Shown here: positions 1 through 8,829 of the stretch, piece by piece
Layout: every line of letters begins with the position of its first letter
How positions within the stretch are numbered: the stretch's first letter is position 1
Assembly (NCBI GenBank): GCA_007695295.1
Contig: REEB01000141.1
Location: 1 to 32,735, forward strand
Length of the DNA stretch: 32,735 nucleotides
Reading direction: 5' to 3'
Source: Puniceicoccaceae bacterium
GTDB lineage: Bacteria; Verrucomicrobiota; Verrucomicrobiia; Opitutales; Opitutaceae
Translations under genes and position numbers: made by a program
Notes under the pieces: generated by a model
Seen by the model: only the letters and a program-made list of their open reading frames with translations
Databases searched by the model: none
What the model was told of the DNA's origin: nothing

Positions 1-2
1 TC

Positions 3-1235
3 AGCGACCCCGATTCGGTCACGGTCATCGGGATGAACTTGGACGGGCCGGCCAGTGCGGTTTATGACGTGCGGGTGGCGCGCCTGACCATCCCGGTGGC
101 GGGCAGCGTGTTGCAGCCTCCGGGCGCGCCGACCGGTTTGGCGGCCACAGCGGTCTCGCACGAAGAAGTAAGCCTGAGCTGGATGGCGGCCGATGCGTTG
201 GCCGACGGCTTCCGCATCGAGCGGGCCACCGGCGGTGGCACCTTCTCGTTGCTGACCGAAGTCGGCCCGGGAGCGACTTCCCACGCCGATACCACCGTGT
301 CACCGGAAACACAATACAGCTATCGGGTACGCGCCTTCAATGCGGCTGGTGATTCTCCATGGTCAGCAACGGACTCGGCGACGACCCCGGCCGCGCCGCA
401 GCCACCGGCCGCGCCGAGCGGCCTGGTCGCGCTGCCCCTTTCCACCAGCGAAATCCACCTCGACTGGCTGGACAACGCCACCGATGCGGACGGGTTCACC
501 GTGCAGCGCGACGGCGGGGCCGGCTTTGACACCATCGCCACCGTTACGTCACCGCAAACCGACTACACCGATGACGGCCTGCCGCCGGACACCGGTTTCA
601 ACTACCGGGTGCGGGCCTTCAATGCCGTCGGCGACTCCGCTTGGTCCAACACCGCCTCGGCTGCAACCTTCGCCGAGGAGGAGGAGTGGACCGCTCAGGA
701 CATCGGCAGTGTCGGTGTGGCCGGCAGTTCCAGCTACGATCCCATGACCGACAGTTTCACGGTGAGTGGATCGGGCGCTGACATCTGGGGAACGGCAGAC
801 GGTTTCCGGTTTGTCTGGTTGGAGCTTTCCGGCAACGTCTCGGTGCGGGCACGGGTCATGAGCCAGCAAAACACCCATGTTTGGGCGAAGGCGGGGGTCA
901 TGATCCGCAACAGCCTCACGGCCAACTCGGCTCATGCGATGACGGTGATCACCCCCAGCCACGGGGTGGCCTTCCAGCGCCGGACGGCGGCGGGCAACAG
1001 CAGCTTGCATACCTCCGGCGGCTCCGGTTCGACCCCGATATGGGTGCGGATCGACCGGGTCGGCAACAGCTTCACCTCCTACCGGTCGGCCGACGGGGTG
1101 AACTGGACGCAGATCGGATCGCCGGTGACGATCTCGATGAGCAACCCCGTTTTTGTGGGCCTGGCGGTTACCAGCCACAACAACAGTGTTCTCAGCCAAG
1201 CTGTGTTTGAGGAAGTAAGTGTGATCACTGACTAG
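3..1235 (+). CDS. FN3-repeat secreted protein with C-terminal ConA-like domain (5' partial)
   Basis: The frame is open from the first base of the window, so this is the C-terminal part of a larger protein; the ATG at 33 is probably internal. About 35 residues from an unidentified upstream domain are followed by two tandem fibronectin type III domains (roughly residues 40-130 and 130-225 of the visible part). Both contain the typical YRVRAFNAxGDSxWS strand. An acidic linker (EEEEW) leads to a C-terminal beta-sandwich of about 180 residues. That part resembles the DUF1349/concanavalin-like modules found at the ends of exported proteins (motifs AGVMIRN and VGLAVTSHNN). FN3 modules in bacteria are mostly spacers in secreted carbohydrate-active enzymes. 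Any catalytic domain would lie outside the window, so I assign no activity. The gene ends at TAG and is followed by its own terminator. Confidence 0.85.
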   Translation, partial: SDPDSVTVIGMNLDGPASAVYDVRVARLTIPVAGSVLQPPGAPTGLAATAVSHEEVSLSWMAADALADGFRIERATGGGTFSLLTEVGPGATSHADTTVSPETQYSYRVRAFNAAGDSPWSATDSATTPAAPQPPAAPSGLVALPLSTSEIHLDWLDNATDADGFTVQRDGGAGFDTIATVTSPQTDYTDDGLPPDTGFNYRVRAFNAVGDSAWSNTASAATFAEEEEWTAQDIGSVGVAGSSSYDPMTDSFTVSGSGADIWGTADGFRFVWLELSGNVSVRARVMSQQNTHVWAKAGVMIRNSLTANSAHAMTVITPSHGVAFQRRTAAGNSSLHTSGGSGSTPIWVRIDRVGNSFTSYRSADGVNWTQIGSPVTISMSNPVFVGLAVTSHNNSVLSQAVFEEVSVITD

Positions 1236-1249
1236 TTTTGGGAACCCCG

Positions 1250-1316
1250 CGCGGGCTGGCAGGGAGTGGCCGACCTCATTCCGAGGGGCGCTCTCCTGTC
1301 AGCCCGTGTTTTATTT
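1250..1316 (+). terminator. Intrinsic terminator of the FN3 gene
   Basis: Arms at 1250-1263 and 1295-1308 pair over 14 positions (12 Watson-Crick, two G:U). The right arm is followed directly by a T-rich tract (TTTTATTT, 1309-1316). The 31-nt loop can pair further at its base. It lies 15 nt after the FN3 stop. It also covers the GTG at 1266, an in-frame upstream start for the LacI gene, which argues against that start and gives the regulator its own transcription unit. Confidence 0.8.
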
Positions 1317-1420
1317 GAGCAAAGCTTCCAGCGGCGTGCCGGGCCTCTGCCTTCCGGCTTGCCGAGGGCGGCCGCTCTGCTCCACCTTTCGGAAGCTTCT
1401 ATGACCGCGCGTGATCGCAA

Positions 1421-1428
1421 GGAGGAGG
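1421..1428 (+). promoter_or_regulatory. Ribosome binding site deciding the LacI start
   Basis: GGAGGAGG lies 5 nt before the ATG at 1434, the strongest Shine-Dalgarno match near the head of this gene. It favours 1434 over the in-frame ATG at 1401 and the GTG at 1266, although it lies inside the reading frame opened by those two. Confidence 0.6.
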
Positions 1429-1433
1429 TGCGG

Positions 1434-2522
1434 ATGGTGGATGTGGCCCAAGCCTGCGGACTGGCTTTGTCCACCGTCTCGAGTGCTTTGAACGGAACCG
1501 GTTCGGTTTCCGAGCGGACGCGCCAGCGGGTGGCGGCGGTGGCCAAGTCGATGGGTTACCGCCCCAACGTTCATGCCGCCGTCTTGGCGCATGGAAGAAA
1601 GCGGGCTGTGCGGAGTGACTTGGTGCCGGTGGCGGTGCTTTTCAACGGACGCAAGGAGGAGAACGGATCTTGGCTGAAGCGGGAGTGGATGAGGAGCGTG
1701 GTGCCGGAGGTGGACCGCTTTTCCTTCGAACTGATTCACCTCGAAGGCGAGATCGATGGCGAACGGTTGTCGCGTCGGTTGTACCAGCGTGGCGTCGCCG
1801 GCATCATCCTTTCGCGGATGCTTCGGAAACCGGAACTCCAAGGGTTCGACTGGTCTCTCTTTGCAGTCGTGCAGGAAGGAGGGCGATGCCTCGCCGAGTG
1901 GCCCTTCGACCAAGTGCGACCCAGTCCGGCCAACACAGTCCGCTATCTACTCCGGCTGGCCTGGGAACGGGGTTACCGGAGGCCGGGCTGCGTTTTCTTT
2001 ACCCATGAGGAGGAGATTGATGAGGATGAAATCCGGCTTGGGGAGGCCTTGGGCTTCAACCAGTTGCGTGTGCGGAAGCGGCCAGTCCCGCCGTTGACGA
2101 CCGCCATTGCCAGAGACAGACAGGCTTTTCTGGACGACCGGCGCCGCTTGCTGGCCTGGTTTGCGGAACACCGTCCCGACTGTGTCATCGGTTTCAATGC
2201 GGCGTCGTATCATATTCTGCGCTACTGCGGGGTTCGTTTCCCGGAGGATGCGGGTTTTCTGAGCAGTGAGCTCCACTTTCGCGATCCCGAGGATGACGGG
2301 ATTTCCGGACTGTGGGAAACCCATCAGGAAGTCATCCGGGAAGCCCTGGAGCGGTTAATGTACCTGATTCATCACAACCGCAAAGGAGTACCGGATCGGC
2401 GCACGACCATCATCGTGGACCCGGTTTTTCGTGAAGGAATCACGCTTCCCCGGCGACGGCAGCCCACGCAGGTGGGGCCGGCGATGAGGAACGGCGCATC
2501 CGGAATGGCCGTGGCGCTTTGA
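1434..2522 (+). CDS. LacI/GalR-family transcriptional regulator
   Basis: The protein has 362 residues from ATG 1434 (373 from ATG 1401). The N-terminus is a LacI-type DNA-binding domain: VDVAQACGLALSTVSSALNG is the helix-turn-helix, followed by the region ending GYRPNVHA. The rest is a periplasmic-binding-protein-like effector domain, with RRLYQRGVAGIILS as the usual segment before the hinge strand and a C-terminal lobe containing PDCVIGFNA. Family members bind a sugar or sugar phosphate and control carbohydrate genes through palindromic operators. The final 40 residues are basic and less typical. It is separated from the FN3 gene by a terminator and converges on the CocE gene, so its target is not given by operon structure. 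The inverted repeats noted elsewhere in this window are candidate operators, but the link is only inferred. Confidence 0.88.
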   Translation: MVDVAQACGLALSTVSSALNGTGSVSERTRQRVAAVAKSMGYRPNVHAAVLAHGRKRAVRSDLVPVAVLFNGRKEENGSWLKREWMRSVVPEVDRFSFELIHLEGEIDGERLSRRLYQRGVAGIILSRMLRKPELQGFDWSLFAVVQEGGRCLAEWPFDQVRPSPANTVRYLLRLAWERGYRRPGCVFFTHEEEIDEDEIRLGEALGFNQLRVRKRPVPPLTTAIARDRQAFLDDRRRLLAWFAEHRPDCVIGFNAASYHILRYCGVRFPEDAGFLSSELHFRDPEDDGISGLWETHQEVIREALERLMYLIHHNRKGVPDRRTTIIVDPVFREGITLPRRRQPTQVGPAMRNGASGMAVAL

Positions 2523-2932
2523 CTGCCAGCGCGGGGCCGGAAGCGGAGATTGACACTCTCAAATGGTCCCCGGGCGGCTTCTGCTGTGGCTGGCCTCTGC
2601 TGCGCTGCCGTTGGAATCAATTCGAGGGCAAGGTGGTAGCCGGCGATGAAATCAAGTCGTCGACATGCAGTCGCGAGTGATGGCGGCTTTCCCGTGGCTT
2701 TTCAAAGGCGAACAGGACTTTGATGGAGCAGGCCTGGCTTCACCACCAGGGTTCTTGCTGCTCGACGTGGATGCAGGAAAAAGCATTACCGGATCAATGC
2801 CGTAGTGAAGAGGCTTCGTGTAGAGACGTCGCGGAGTGCCAGAATGCCGCTGGTCCGGCAGGTGCTGCCCCAAGTCGTACGGAGTTTGGTGAGGGTGTTC
2901 ATCGGTGCCTTCCGGCGGCAGGACACGCGGCT
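2523..2932. other. Gene-free convergent spacer
   Basis: These 410 bases lie between the convergent LacI and CocE genes. Short open frames exist on both strands, but none has a ribosome binding site, a recognisable domain or good codon use. I found no convincing intrinsic terminator for either gene. It may hold the remains of a deleted gene, but nothing specific supports that. Confidence 0.5.
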
Positions 2933-4768
2933 TTATTTGTCCCAAGCGGCCAGCTTGCGACAGAGGGCATGGACTTTGGGGTCAAAAACGGTCCCTGCAT
3001 CGACCGGGGTGACGGGCAGGATCAAGCGGGAAGGATGGGAGGCTGAGACATGCAGCCGCTGTCGTGCGACCTTGGACTCTTCATAGCTTTCGATGGGGTC
3101 ATAGGTATTGGGGTGGACGGCAAAGCGCCCGGCATCGCTGCTGGTTACAAAGAGCCCGATGCGGTGACCTTGGTTGAAGACAAGGGCGGTGCTCCAGAGG
3201 TCGATTTCAAGACGGTAGATTTGCCCGGGGCGCAGAGGTTCCGGCTGGTTCAAGCTGCGGTGGTAGCGGGCCATGAGGACACCGTGGGCGATCATGGCCT
3301 CGTAGCCGTCGGGATAAATATCGAGCAGCTTGACCATGAAGGTGGTGTCCGGGACGTCGGTGCTGATGAACAATTCGGCTCGAATCCTTCCAGTGATCCC
3401 AAGCGGGTGATCCAACACCTCGGAGGCAAAGAAAACGACGTCCGGCCGTTTCCGGAGCGGTCGCTGGTCGGCTGGTCCATCGGCTATCAGTCCCTTCCAT
3501 CCCATGTCGACTCGGACGACCGGATCACGGGGATCGTAGGTATAATCGATGGAGGCATCGGTCGGGTCGGATGGTTGGAGGTTGAGACGATGATCGGAAG
3601 TGAGGTAGAAGGATCGCTCCTCAAATGGCGGCGGCCAGTCCTGAGCAATCATCCAGCGGTTGCCCGGCGCGAGGGGATCAAGAAAGTCCCCCATCTGGAA
3701 GTAGAGCAGAACCGACCGAACCGAGTCGGGGTCGACGCCGTCAGTGAGTAGGTTGAACTGCGGCACATCGGGCCAGAAGATATCGGCATCGCAGTAGTCG
3801 GGCGGAACCCGGGAAGGGCGGGGGTGGGGACCGTGGGAACCGGCCCCGATCACGAGGACGGCCCGGCCGGTGGCTTTCCAGGCGAGCCAGTCGTCGATGC
3901 TTCCCTGCAAAAAGATGTCGAACCAGCCCGCGAGGTCGGTTTTGAAAGTCGCGACCTGTTCCTCGGGCAGCACCGGGCGGAGCCCTCCCTGGCCGCTTGA
4001 CTCCGGCAAGGCGGGCGTCCAGCTGCCCCGATCCTCCGGATTGTAGTGGCGTTGTGAGGACACCCCTCCACGGAGGCGAAAGATGCCGGCCGCATCGGCG
4101 GAAGCAATATGGGTGACGATGGCGCTTAGCTCCGGCGGGCGCAGGTTGAGCACCGGCAGGGTGGCCATGCCGCCGGCCGAGTAGCCGAAGAGCGCGATCC
4201 GGCCGTTGCACCAGGCTTGGCCGGTGACCCACGCCAGCAGGTCGCGGGTATCGGGCGCGGGATCGCGCCTCCGGATGCTGCGGCCTCCGTGCATGCCGCG
4301 CTCGAGACGTTCCTCCTCCGGGACCAGATCCTGGGAGACACAGGCAAACCCCTTGGCGAGATACCAGTGGGCGCAGTCCATCTGGCCGCCTTGCCGGATT
4401 CCTCGTCCCACCAAGACCGGAAAAGGCCCTTCGCCGGCCGGCAAGTAGACCTGGGTGGCGAGAATGGTGCCATCGCTCATCGCGACCTGCTCTTTCCACT
4501 GACTGACCCCTGCGGGCAGCCACTTCAGCAAGTCTTGGCCGGGGGTGATGAGTGGCACGCGGCGGGCATGCCAACGGACCGCCTCTACGGGGCTGATGGT
4601 CCCGTCGCCGTCTTCATCGGCGGAGGGAAACTGCTCCAGCAGCCGATCAAGCCAGCGGTGGTCGCGGTAAAGCTCGATGTAGAGTTGGTCGGGGTCGGCC
4701 GCTTGGTTGACCCATCCATTGATTTTCAGGAGCTGATCGCGGCCCCAGTATCCGTAGTATTCACCCAT
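2933..4768 (-). CDS. CocE/NonD-family (X-Pro dipeptidyl-peptidase-like) hydrolase with EF-hand loop
   Basis: The protein has 611 residues from ATG 4768. It is an alpha/beta hydrolase of the peptidase S15/CocE family, which cleaves ester or amide bonds. The nucleophile elbow GYSAGG puts the serine at about residue 197; IGAGSHGPHP is the probable catalytic-histidine region. The last 250 residues form the jelly-roll C-terminal domain (DQGHRIGLFVTSSDAG-type segment, here starting NQGHR). Residues 51-62 (DEDGDGTISPVE) form a complete 12-residue EF-hand calcium loop before the hydrolase core. No signal peptide is visible, so it is probably cytoplasmic. It is the last gene of the minus-strand operon, 26 nt after the NIF3-like gene. 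An in-frame GTG at 4816 would overlap that gene and lacks a ribosome binding site; the ATG was preferred. In a glycan operon it may remove acyl groups, but the substrate is unknown. Confidence 0.88.
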   Translation of the reverse strand: MGEYYGYWGRDQLLKINGWVNQAADPDQLYIELYRDHRWLDRLLEQFPSADEDGDGTISPVEAVRWHARRVPLITPGQDLLKWLPAGVSQWKEQVAMSDGTILATQVYLPAGEGPFPVLVGRGIRQGGQMDCAHWYLAKGFACVSQDLVPEEERLERGMHGGRSIRRRDPAPDTRDLLAWVTGQAWCNGRIALFGYSAGGMATLPVLNLRPPELSAIVTHIASADAAGIFRLRGGVSSQRHYNPEDRGSWTPALPESSGQGGLRPVLPEEQVATFKTDLAGWFDIFLQGSIDDWLAWKATGRAVLVIGAGSHGPHPRPSRVPPDYCDADIFWPDVPQFNLLTDGVDPDSVRSVLLYFQMGDFLDPLAPGNRWMIAQDWPPPFEERSFYLTSDHRLNLQPSDPTDASIDYTYDPRDPVVRVDMGWKGLIADGPADQRPLRKRPDVVFFASEVLDHPLGITGRIRAELFISTDVPDTTFMVKLLDIYPDGYEAMIAHGVLMARYHRSLNQPEPLRPGQIYRLEIDLWSTALVFNQGHRIGLFVTSSDAGRFAVHPNTYDPIESYEESKVARQRLHVSASHPSRLILPVTPVDAGTVFDPKVHALCRKLAAWDK

Positions 4769-4794
4769 GGTGTTTGAGGGAGTGGTTGGTGCGT

Positions 4795-5587
4795 TCAGAG
4801 GACTTGATATGGACACGTGTTGGCATAGTAGCTGACCTGGAACTGTGGAAACGCTTCCGCGAGGAGGCGGGAAAAGCGTCGAAACCCCGGATTCTCGCAG
4901 ACCTCGTGCGATGTTTCGATGAGCGGAATGCCGGATTCGAGCGCGTAGCGGAATCCATAGTTGTCGGTCTCCCCGGCGATGAAGGCATCCACTCCGGCCC
5001 GGACCCCGGGTTCGAAAGCGGCCCCGTTGGCCACGAGGGCGACCCCGCCCACGAGCAGTCCGATGCGCTTGACGGAGACATCGAGGCCCCGGGGGGCGGC
5101 CACTCTGAGCGCGGGGAGGCCTGAGACACGTTTGGCCCGATCGACCAAATCGCGGAGGGAGGTGGGCTCGATGTCAAAAACCGAATTCCAGGTCCGGTAG
5201 TCCCGGGGAGGTGAACTCAGTCCCAGCCAGACCGCCATTTCTGATGTGACACAGAGCCAGTCGATGGTGGTGTGCAGACGCAGACAGGTGAGGCCGTGGT
5301 GATCGAGCTGTTGTTTGCGGCGCTGGTTGATGGCCCAGGAAGGCCAGTCTGGCGTGCGCTGGGGGTCGAAATCAAAGTAATAGGGGTAATGCAGGCTTTC
5401 ATGGACAATGAGGAGACGATCGCCGCGTTTCCCGGCAGCCTCGATCGCGCCGGGGGGTGGCTTTCCAGCAGATGGTGACCCCGGAGACGGGTGCCTCGGC
5501 ATCGCCGTGGTGTACGCCTTCCTCGGGATTGAGGGGACCCACTTTCAGGCCCTCGACCCATGCGATGATAGCGCGGGTGCGAATCAC
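4795..5587 (-). pseudogene. NIF3-like dinuclear-metal protein, frameshifted
   Basis: Translation from GTG 5587 gives a good N-terminus (MIRTRAIIAWVEGLKVG...VTICWKA). This must shift by one base to join the downstream frame (GAIEAAGKRGDRLLIVHESLHYPY) that continues to the stop at 4795. The break falls at a run of six G at 5452-5457 (C on the coding strand). Removing one base yields about 263 residues, normal for the NIF3/GTP-cyclohydrolase-I-type-2-like family. Metal-binding positions appear retained: the HES-LHYP segment after the break, and GETDNYGFR followed by ETSHEVCENPG near the end, matching the family's late His and Glu. The GTG overlaps the upstream stop (GTGA), indicating translational coupling. 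The family's biochemical role is poorly defined. The lesion may be real, a sequencing error, or +1 slippage at CCC-C. Confidence 0.75.
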
Positions 5588-6804
5588 GGGTTGGTTTCCA
5601 GATCCGGATTGCCGGGGCCGTAGTGTTTGAGCATGACGAGCGGATCGGAGTCGGAATCGTTGCGGATGAGGACACCTTCCCGTGCGGCCGTCTCGGAGAC
5701 AAAAAACTCATCACGGGTGGTCTGGCCGAAACGGATGAGAGCGGGCGTCTCCACTTGCCAATGCCCCATCATTCCGTGGCCCTGCATCATGATCATACCG
5801 TAGGCGGCCGCATCTTTGATGGTCGCGGAGCACCCCGGGAGTATGGTCAACTCCTGGGCGCTGAAGGCATCGGAGCGGTAGCAGATCCAGCGTGCATGGT
5901 AACCCTCGGCCTCCATTTCCTCCGCCGGTCGAACCGGTCGCGGCGGCATGAAGTGATCGCGGGCGAGATCGGGATTTACGTTCAGCTCCCAGTCAATCAC
6001 CTCCATGAGGTAGTCGAAATCACCGACCTGCTCGGGCGGGGTATCCTTCCAGAGCAATTCCTCCGGCACGACCTGGCGGTTCATGATCACGCTCTGGTAC
6101 ATGGCGAAGACATCGGAGGCGCGCTGGGGCTCGTAGGTGCAGAGGCTGCCCGGGGCGTGGAGCATGCCTGGAGGCACATCCCAGCCCGTGCCCGGCTCGA
6201 GCCGGTAGGCGCGGGAGTGGAGGGTGATGCGGTTATCGCCCCGGGCGAACTGCTCCAGGCAGCGGCGGATGTCATCTCTGCGGGTGTGGGGATGGAGGCC
6301 GAAATAGGTGGCGGCAAAGTCGCCGCCATGGTTGTTGAGCTGGGGCGGGAAGTAGTAGGCCTCGGGTTTACTGCGCTGCCCGACCCGGCGGGCATGTTCC
6401 TCACGGTGGTGGATGTGGAAGGGCAGCGGCATTTGGTTGTCAAAGAATTTCGAATACATGGGCCAGCTCTTCCATTCCTTCCAGAGGCGGGTGCCGATGA
6501 GGTCGGCTTTGAGTTCATCGACCGCGTCGCGGAAGAGAAAGGAGTGCCGGTCCCCCCCGTGCTCGAAAAGCACATGGCTAAGCCCTTCATGGGTGGAGGT
6601 GAGAGGACCATTGTCGGCCGGAGTGGTGGAGGCGAGCCAACGCTCGTCGATGCCGCCGCGCACTCCCCCGAGGGCGTAGTAGTCGTCGGGGTGGAGTTTG
6701 ATGCGGCGGCCGGGGATGCAAAAGGAGCGGGGCACCCAGGTTGGGGTGAGGCGGAGAATGCCTTGGCCTTGATCGAAAGCCTGGTGGATGAGGGCAGTTT
6801 TCAT
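5584..6804 (-). CDS. Phosphomannose-isomerase-like cupin protein
   Basis: The protein has 406 residues from ATG 6804, 10 nt after the stop of the GHL6 gene. It resembles class I mannose-6-phosphate isomerases: FHIHHREEHA (residues 129-138) and KPEAYYFP (146-153) match the metal-binding His and Glu segments. WDVPPGMLHAPG (208-219) matches the late motif with the third metal His, here about H216. The order and spacing support a metal-dependent double-stranded beta-helix. Family enzymes interconvert aldose and ketose phosphates. This one is diverged enough that its substrate is open; a sugar released by neighbouring glycosidases is a fair inference. No signal peptide is visible. An in-frame ATG further upstream (6900) lies inside the preceding gene and adds low-complexity sequence, so it was rejected. 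Its stop overlaps the NIF3-like start by 4 nt. Confidence 0.8.
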   Translation of the reverse strand: MKTALIHQAFDQGQGILRLTPTWVPRSFCIPGRRIKLHPDDYYALGGVRGGIDERWLASTTPADNGPLTSTHEGLSHVLFEHGGDRHSFLFRDAVDELKADLIGTRLWKEWKSWPMYSKFFDNQMPLPFHIHHREEHARRVGQRSKPEAYYFPPQLNNHGGDFAATYFGLHPHTRRDDIRRCLEQFARGDNRITLHSRAYRLEPGTGWDVPPGMLHAPGSLCTYEPQRASDVFAMYQSVIMNRQVVPEELLWKDTPPEQVGDFDYLMEVIDWELNVNPDLARDHFMPPRPVRPAEEMEAEGYHARWICYRSDAFSAQELTILPGCSATIKDAAAYGMIMMQGHGMMGHWQVETPALIRFGQTTRDEFFVSETAAREGVLIRNDSDSDPLVMLKHYGPGNPDLETNP

Positions 6805-6814
6805 AGGGGGAGGG

Positions 6815-8812
6815 TCAGTCGAAGTAGTCCGGGATGCGGATGCTCTGCATGAACTCCAGCTCCGGGATGCGGAATTGAAGGTCGTCTCCGGAGGATGCAC
6901 CTGGCAGCGTGCGGCCGGCGGGTTCGAGCACGGCCTCGATGGGGCGGCCGTCGGCTCGAATGAGCAGGGGCAGGTCGCGGATGACCGGCATGTACTCCGT
7001 CACCGGATACCAGCCATTGAGAAGCGATTCACGGCCGCTGTGATTGACGAGGTGCACGATTAGTTCCCGCTTCCGGCGCATGGTGACCAGCTCGACTTGG
7101 GCCGGGGTCTCGATCCGGGCGATAGGGCGGGGGAGGAGCCGGTCGATGATTGCCAGTACCTCGGTGGCCACATGGGGGTTGGCGCGGCGGTGGTACTCGC
7201 CGAAGACCGGCATGGCGAGATAGGCAACTTGGCCGCGGCCATGGCTGCGGTGGAGGACGGCGGCAAAGCCGTCGTCGGTGGCCGCGGGCGCGCGACCGTG
7301 GCCGAACTTGGCGCCACCATCGCCGGCTTGAAGCGGCGTGATGAGCTTGACCAGACGGCGGGTGTCGTGGCGAGGACGCACGAGGGCGCAGCGCCCGGCG
7401 GCCGCATGGGGCTCCGGCAGATCTCCGAAGTAGTGATAATCGAGAGGACTGAACGCTTCGAACTCGGCCCCGGCGAGGTCGAGCAGCGCGGGATTGAGAC
7501 CCTCTTCCCCCGCGGATTGCGTAATGAGCAGGCACCCCCCGGCTTCCACGTAATCGGCGATGCGGCGGACCTCCGTTGCTCGAAGATAGTGAACCTCGGG
7601 CAGGATAAGCAGCGGGTAGCGCGGCAAGTCATCCTTGAGGGCTTCGGTGCCAATGGCGGTGTAATGACGTCCTTTGAACTGAAACATCCGCGAGCATCCC
7701 TCGAACGGCGCCGCTCGGCGCTGGCGTTCCGCCGGATCGGGAAAGAACTGCAGCCGGTCACCCATGAGGTGGTCGTGGGATAAAAGAACCGCGATTTCCG
7801 GAACCGGTTTTGTATCCACCACCACGCGACGACGATCCTGCACAAAGGAGAAGACTTGGCCCATGATGTCGAGGGCGCGCTGCTCAAGGGCACCATTGGG
7901 GAGCTGCCGGTCGATCAGCCAAAAACCGCCGCCGTTGGCGATGGTCGCGGCCGCGGTGTACATGAGGCTGGTGGGGAGGTTGTTTTCCCAGTCTCCGAGG
8001 CCGTCGAGAAAACGGCCGCACATGTAGTCGTAGGGGTGGCCGGTGCCGGCAAAAAAACGGGTTAGGGTACTGGCGATCCGGCCGGTCGGAATCAGATCCG
8101 CAATCAAGCGGGTGATGTGCGGTGGCGGCGGGACCGGCCGGCGCGGCCCCCATTCCCAGTTGAAGGCCACCCCGACCCTCGGATCGGCGGCTTGCAGCGC
8201 TTCGGCGGTGCGGGCGAAGAAGTGATCGTAACAACCGCGGTACCAGGCGACATACTCCAGCCAGTGTGGGTCGCGGTCGTTCTCCGGGATGGGTCCGCCG
8301 AATTTTTCGCGGCAATGAACACAATGGCAGGGCTTGAAGCCGGTCATCGTATCCAGCAGCACTTCGTCAACGCGGTGCTTCTGCAGCACTTCCACGGCCT
8401 GGGGGATGAACAGTTCCTCGAGATAGGGGCTGTTGACACAGACGGGGCGGTAGTTGCCGCTGTCGAACCCCGCGTCGACCCTGCGGTCGGAAGCCCGGAT
8501 CTCCCAGTCCGGATGTTTTTCCACCGCGACGGTGTCGAGGAAGACTGAGAAGTAGACCACGATGCCGAGTTCATGGCGGTGGCAGGCTTCCACGATGGCG
8601 GCGAGCATGTTCTGCTTCAGCCCGGGATGGCGGTTGCCGAAGGCGGTGTCGTAGTAGGCGTGGCCGTAGTGGCACTTGGCAAAAAAGGCGAGCAGGTCGA
8701 CCCCGAGGGCGGCGAGTCCCGCGACGTAGCTCTCGGCGTCAAAGCCCTCGCCGACGACCGTATCGGCTGGGATGTGAAAATCCGGATGCAGCTTGCAGAG
8801 GGAGGGTTTCAC
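6815..8812 (-). CDS. GHL6-type glycoside hydrolase with beta-galactosidase trimerisation-like domain
   Basis: The protein has 665 residues starting at GTG 8812, 17 nt after the oxidoreductase stop. The N-terminal half is a TIM barrel of the hypothetical glycosyl hydrolase 6 type. D154 in VLLDTMTGF is followed by the characteristic cysteine cluster at C162, C164 and C167 (CHCVHCREKF), with an F-N-W-E-W-G segment later. From about residue 345 the protein continues with a flavodoxin-like domain similar to the middle (trimerisation) domain of GH42 beta-galactosidases, starting PEIAVLLSHDHLMGD and including YPLLILPEVHYL and VEAGGCLLIT. A small C-terminal beta domain closes it (LIVHLVNHSGRES). No signal peptide is seen, so it probably acts on imported oligosaccharides. 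The specificity of this family is not established. The cysteine cluster may bind metal. Confidence 0.83.
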   Translation of the reverse strand: MKPSLCKLHPDFHIPADTVVGEGFDAESYVAGLAALGVDLLAFFAKCHYGHAYYDTAFGNRHPGLKQNMLAAIVEACHRHELGIVVYFSVFLDTVAVEKHPDWEIRASDRRVDAGFDSGNYRPVCVNSPYLEELFIPQAVEVLQKHRVDEVLLDTMTGFKPCHCVHCREKFGGPIPENDRDPHWLEYVAWYRGCYDHFFARTAEALQAADPRVGVAFNWEWGPRRPVPPPPHITRLIADLIPTGRIASTLTRFFAGTGHPYDYMCGRFLDGLGDWENNLPTSLMYTAAATIANGGGFWLIDRQLPNGALEQRALDIMGQVFSFVQDRRRVVVDTKPVPEIAVLLSHDHLMGDRLQFFPDPAERQRRAAPFEGCSRMFQFKGRHYTAIGTEALKDDLPRYPLLILPEVHYLRATEVRRIADYVEAGGCLLITQSAGEEGLNPALLDLAGAEFEAFSPLDYHYFGDLPEPHAAAGRCALVRPRHDTRRLVKLITPLQAGDGGAKFGHGRAPAATDDGFAAVLHRSHGRGQVAYLAMPVFGEYHRRANPHVATEVLAIIDRLLPRPIARIETPAQVELVTMRRKRELIVHLVNHSGRESLLNGWYPVTEYMPVIRDLPLLIRADGRPIEAVLEPAGRTLPGASSGDDLQFRIPELEFMQSIRIPDYFD

Positions 8813-8829
8813 CGAGTCAGGTCCGGTCC

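Noticed and set aside
1266-1400. GTG at 1266 as start of the LacI-type gene
   Set aside because: It lies inside the terminator hairpin of the FN3 gene and adds residues that do not resemble a LacI N-terminus.
4769-4816. GTG at 4816 as start of the CocE-type hydrolase
   Set aside because: It overlaps the NIF3-like gene and has no ribosome binding site; the added residues show no family similarity.
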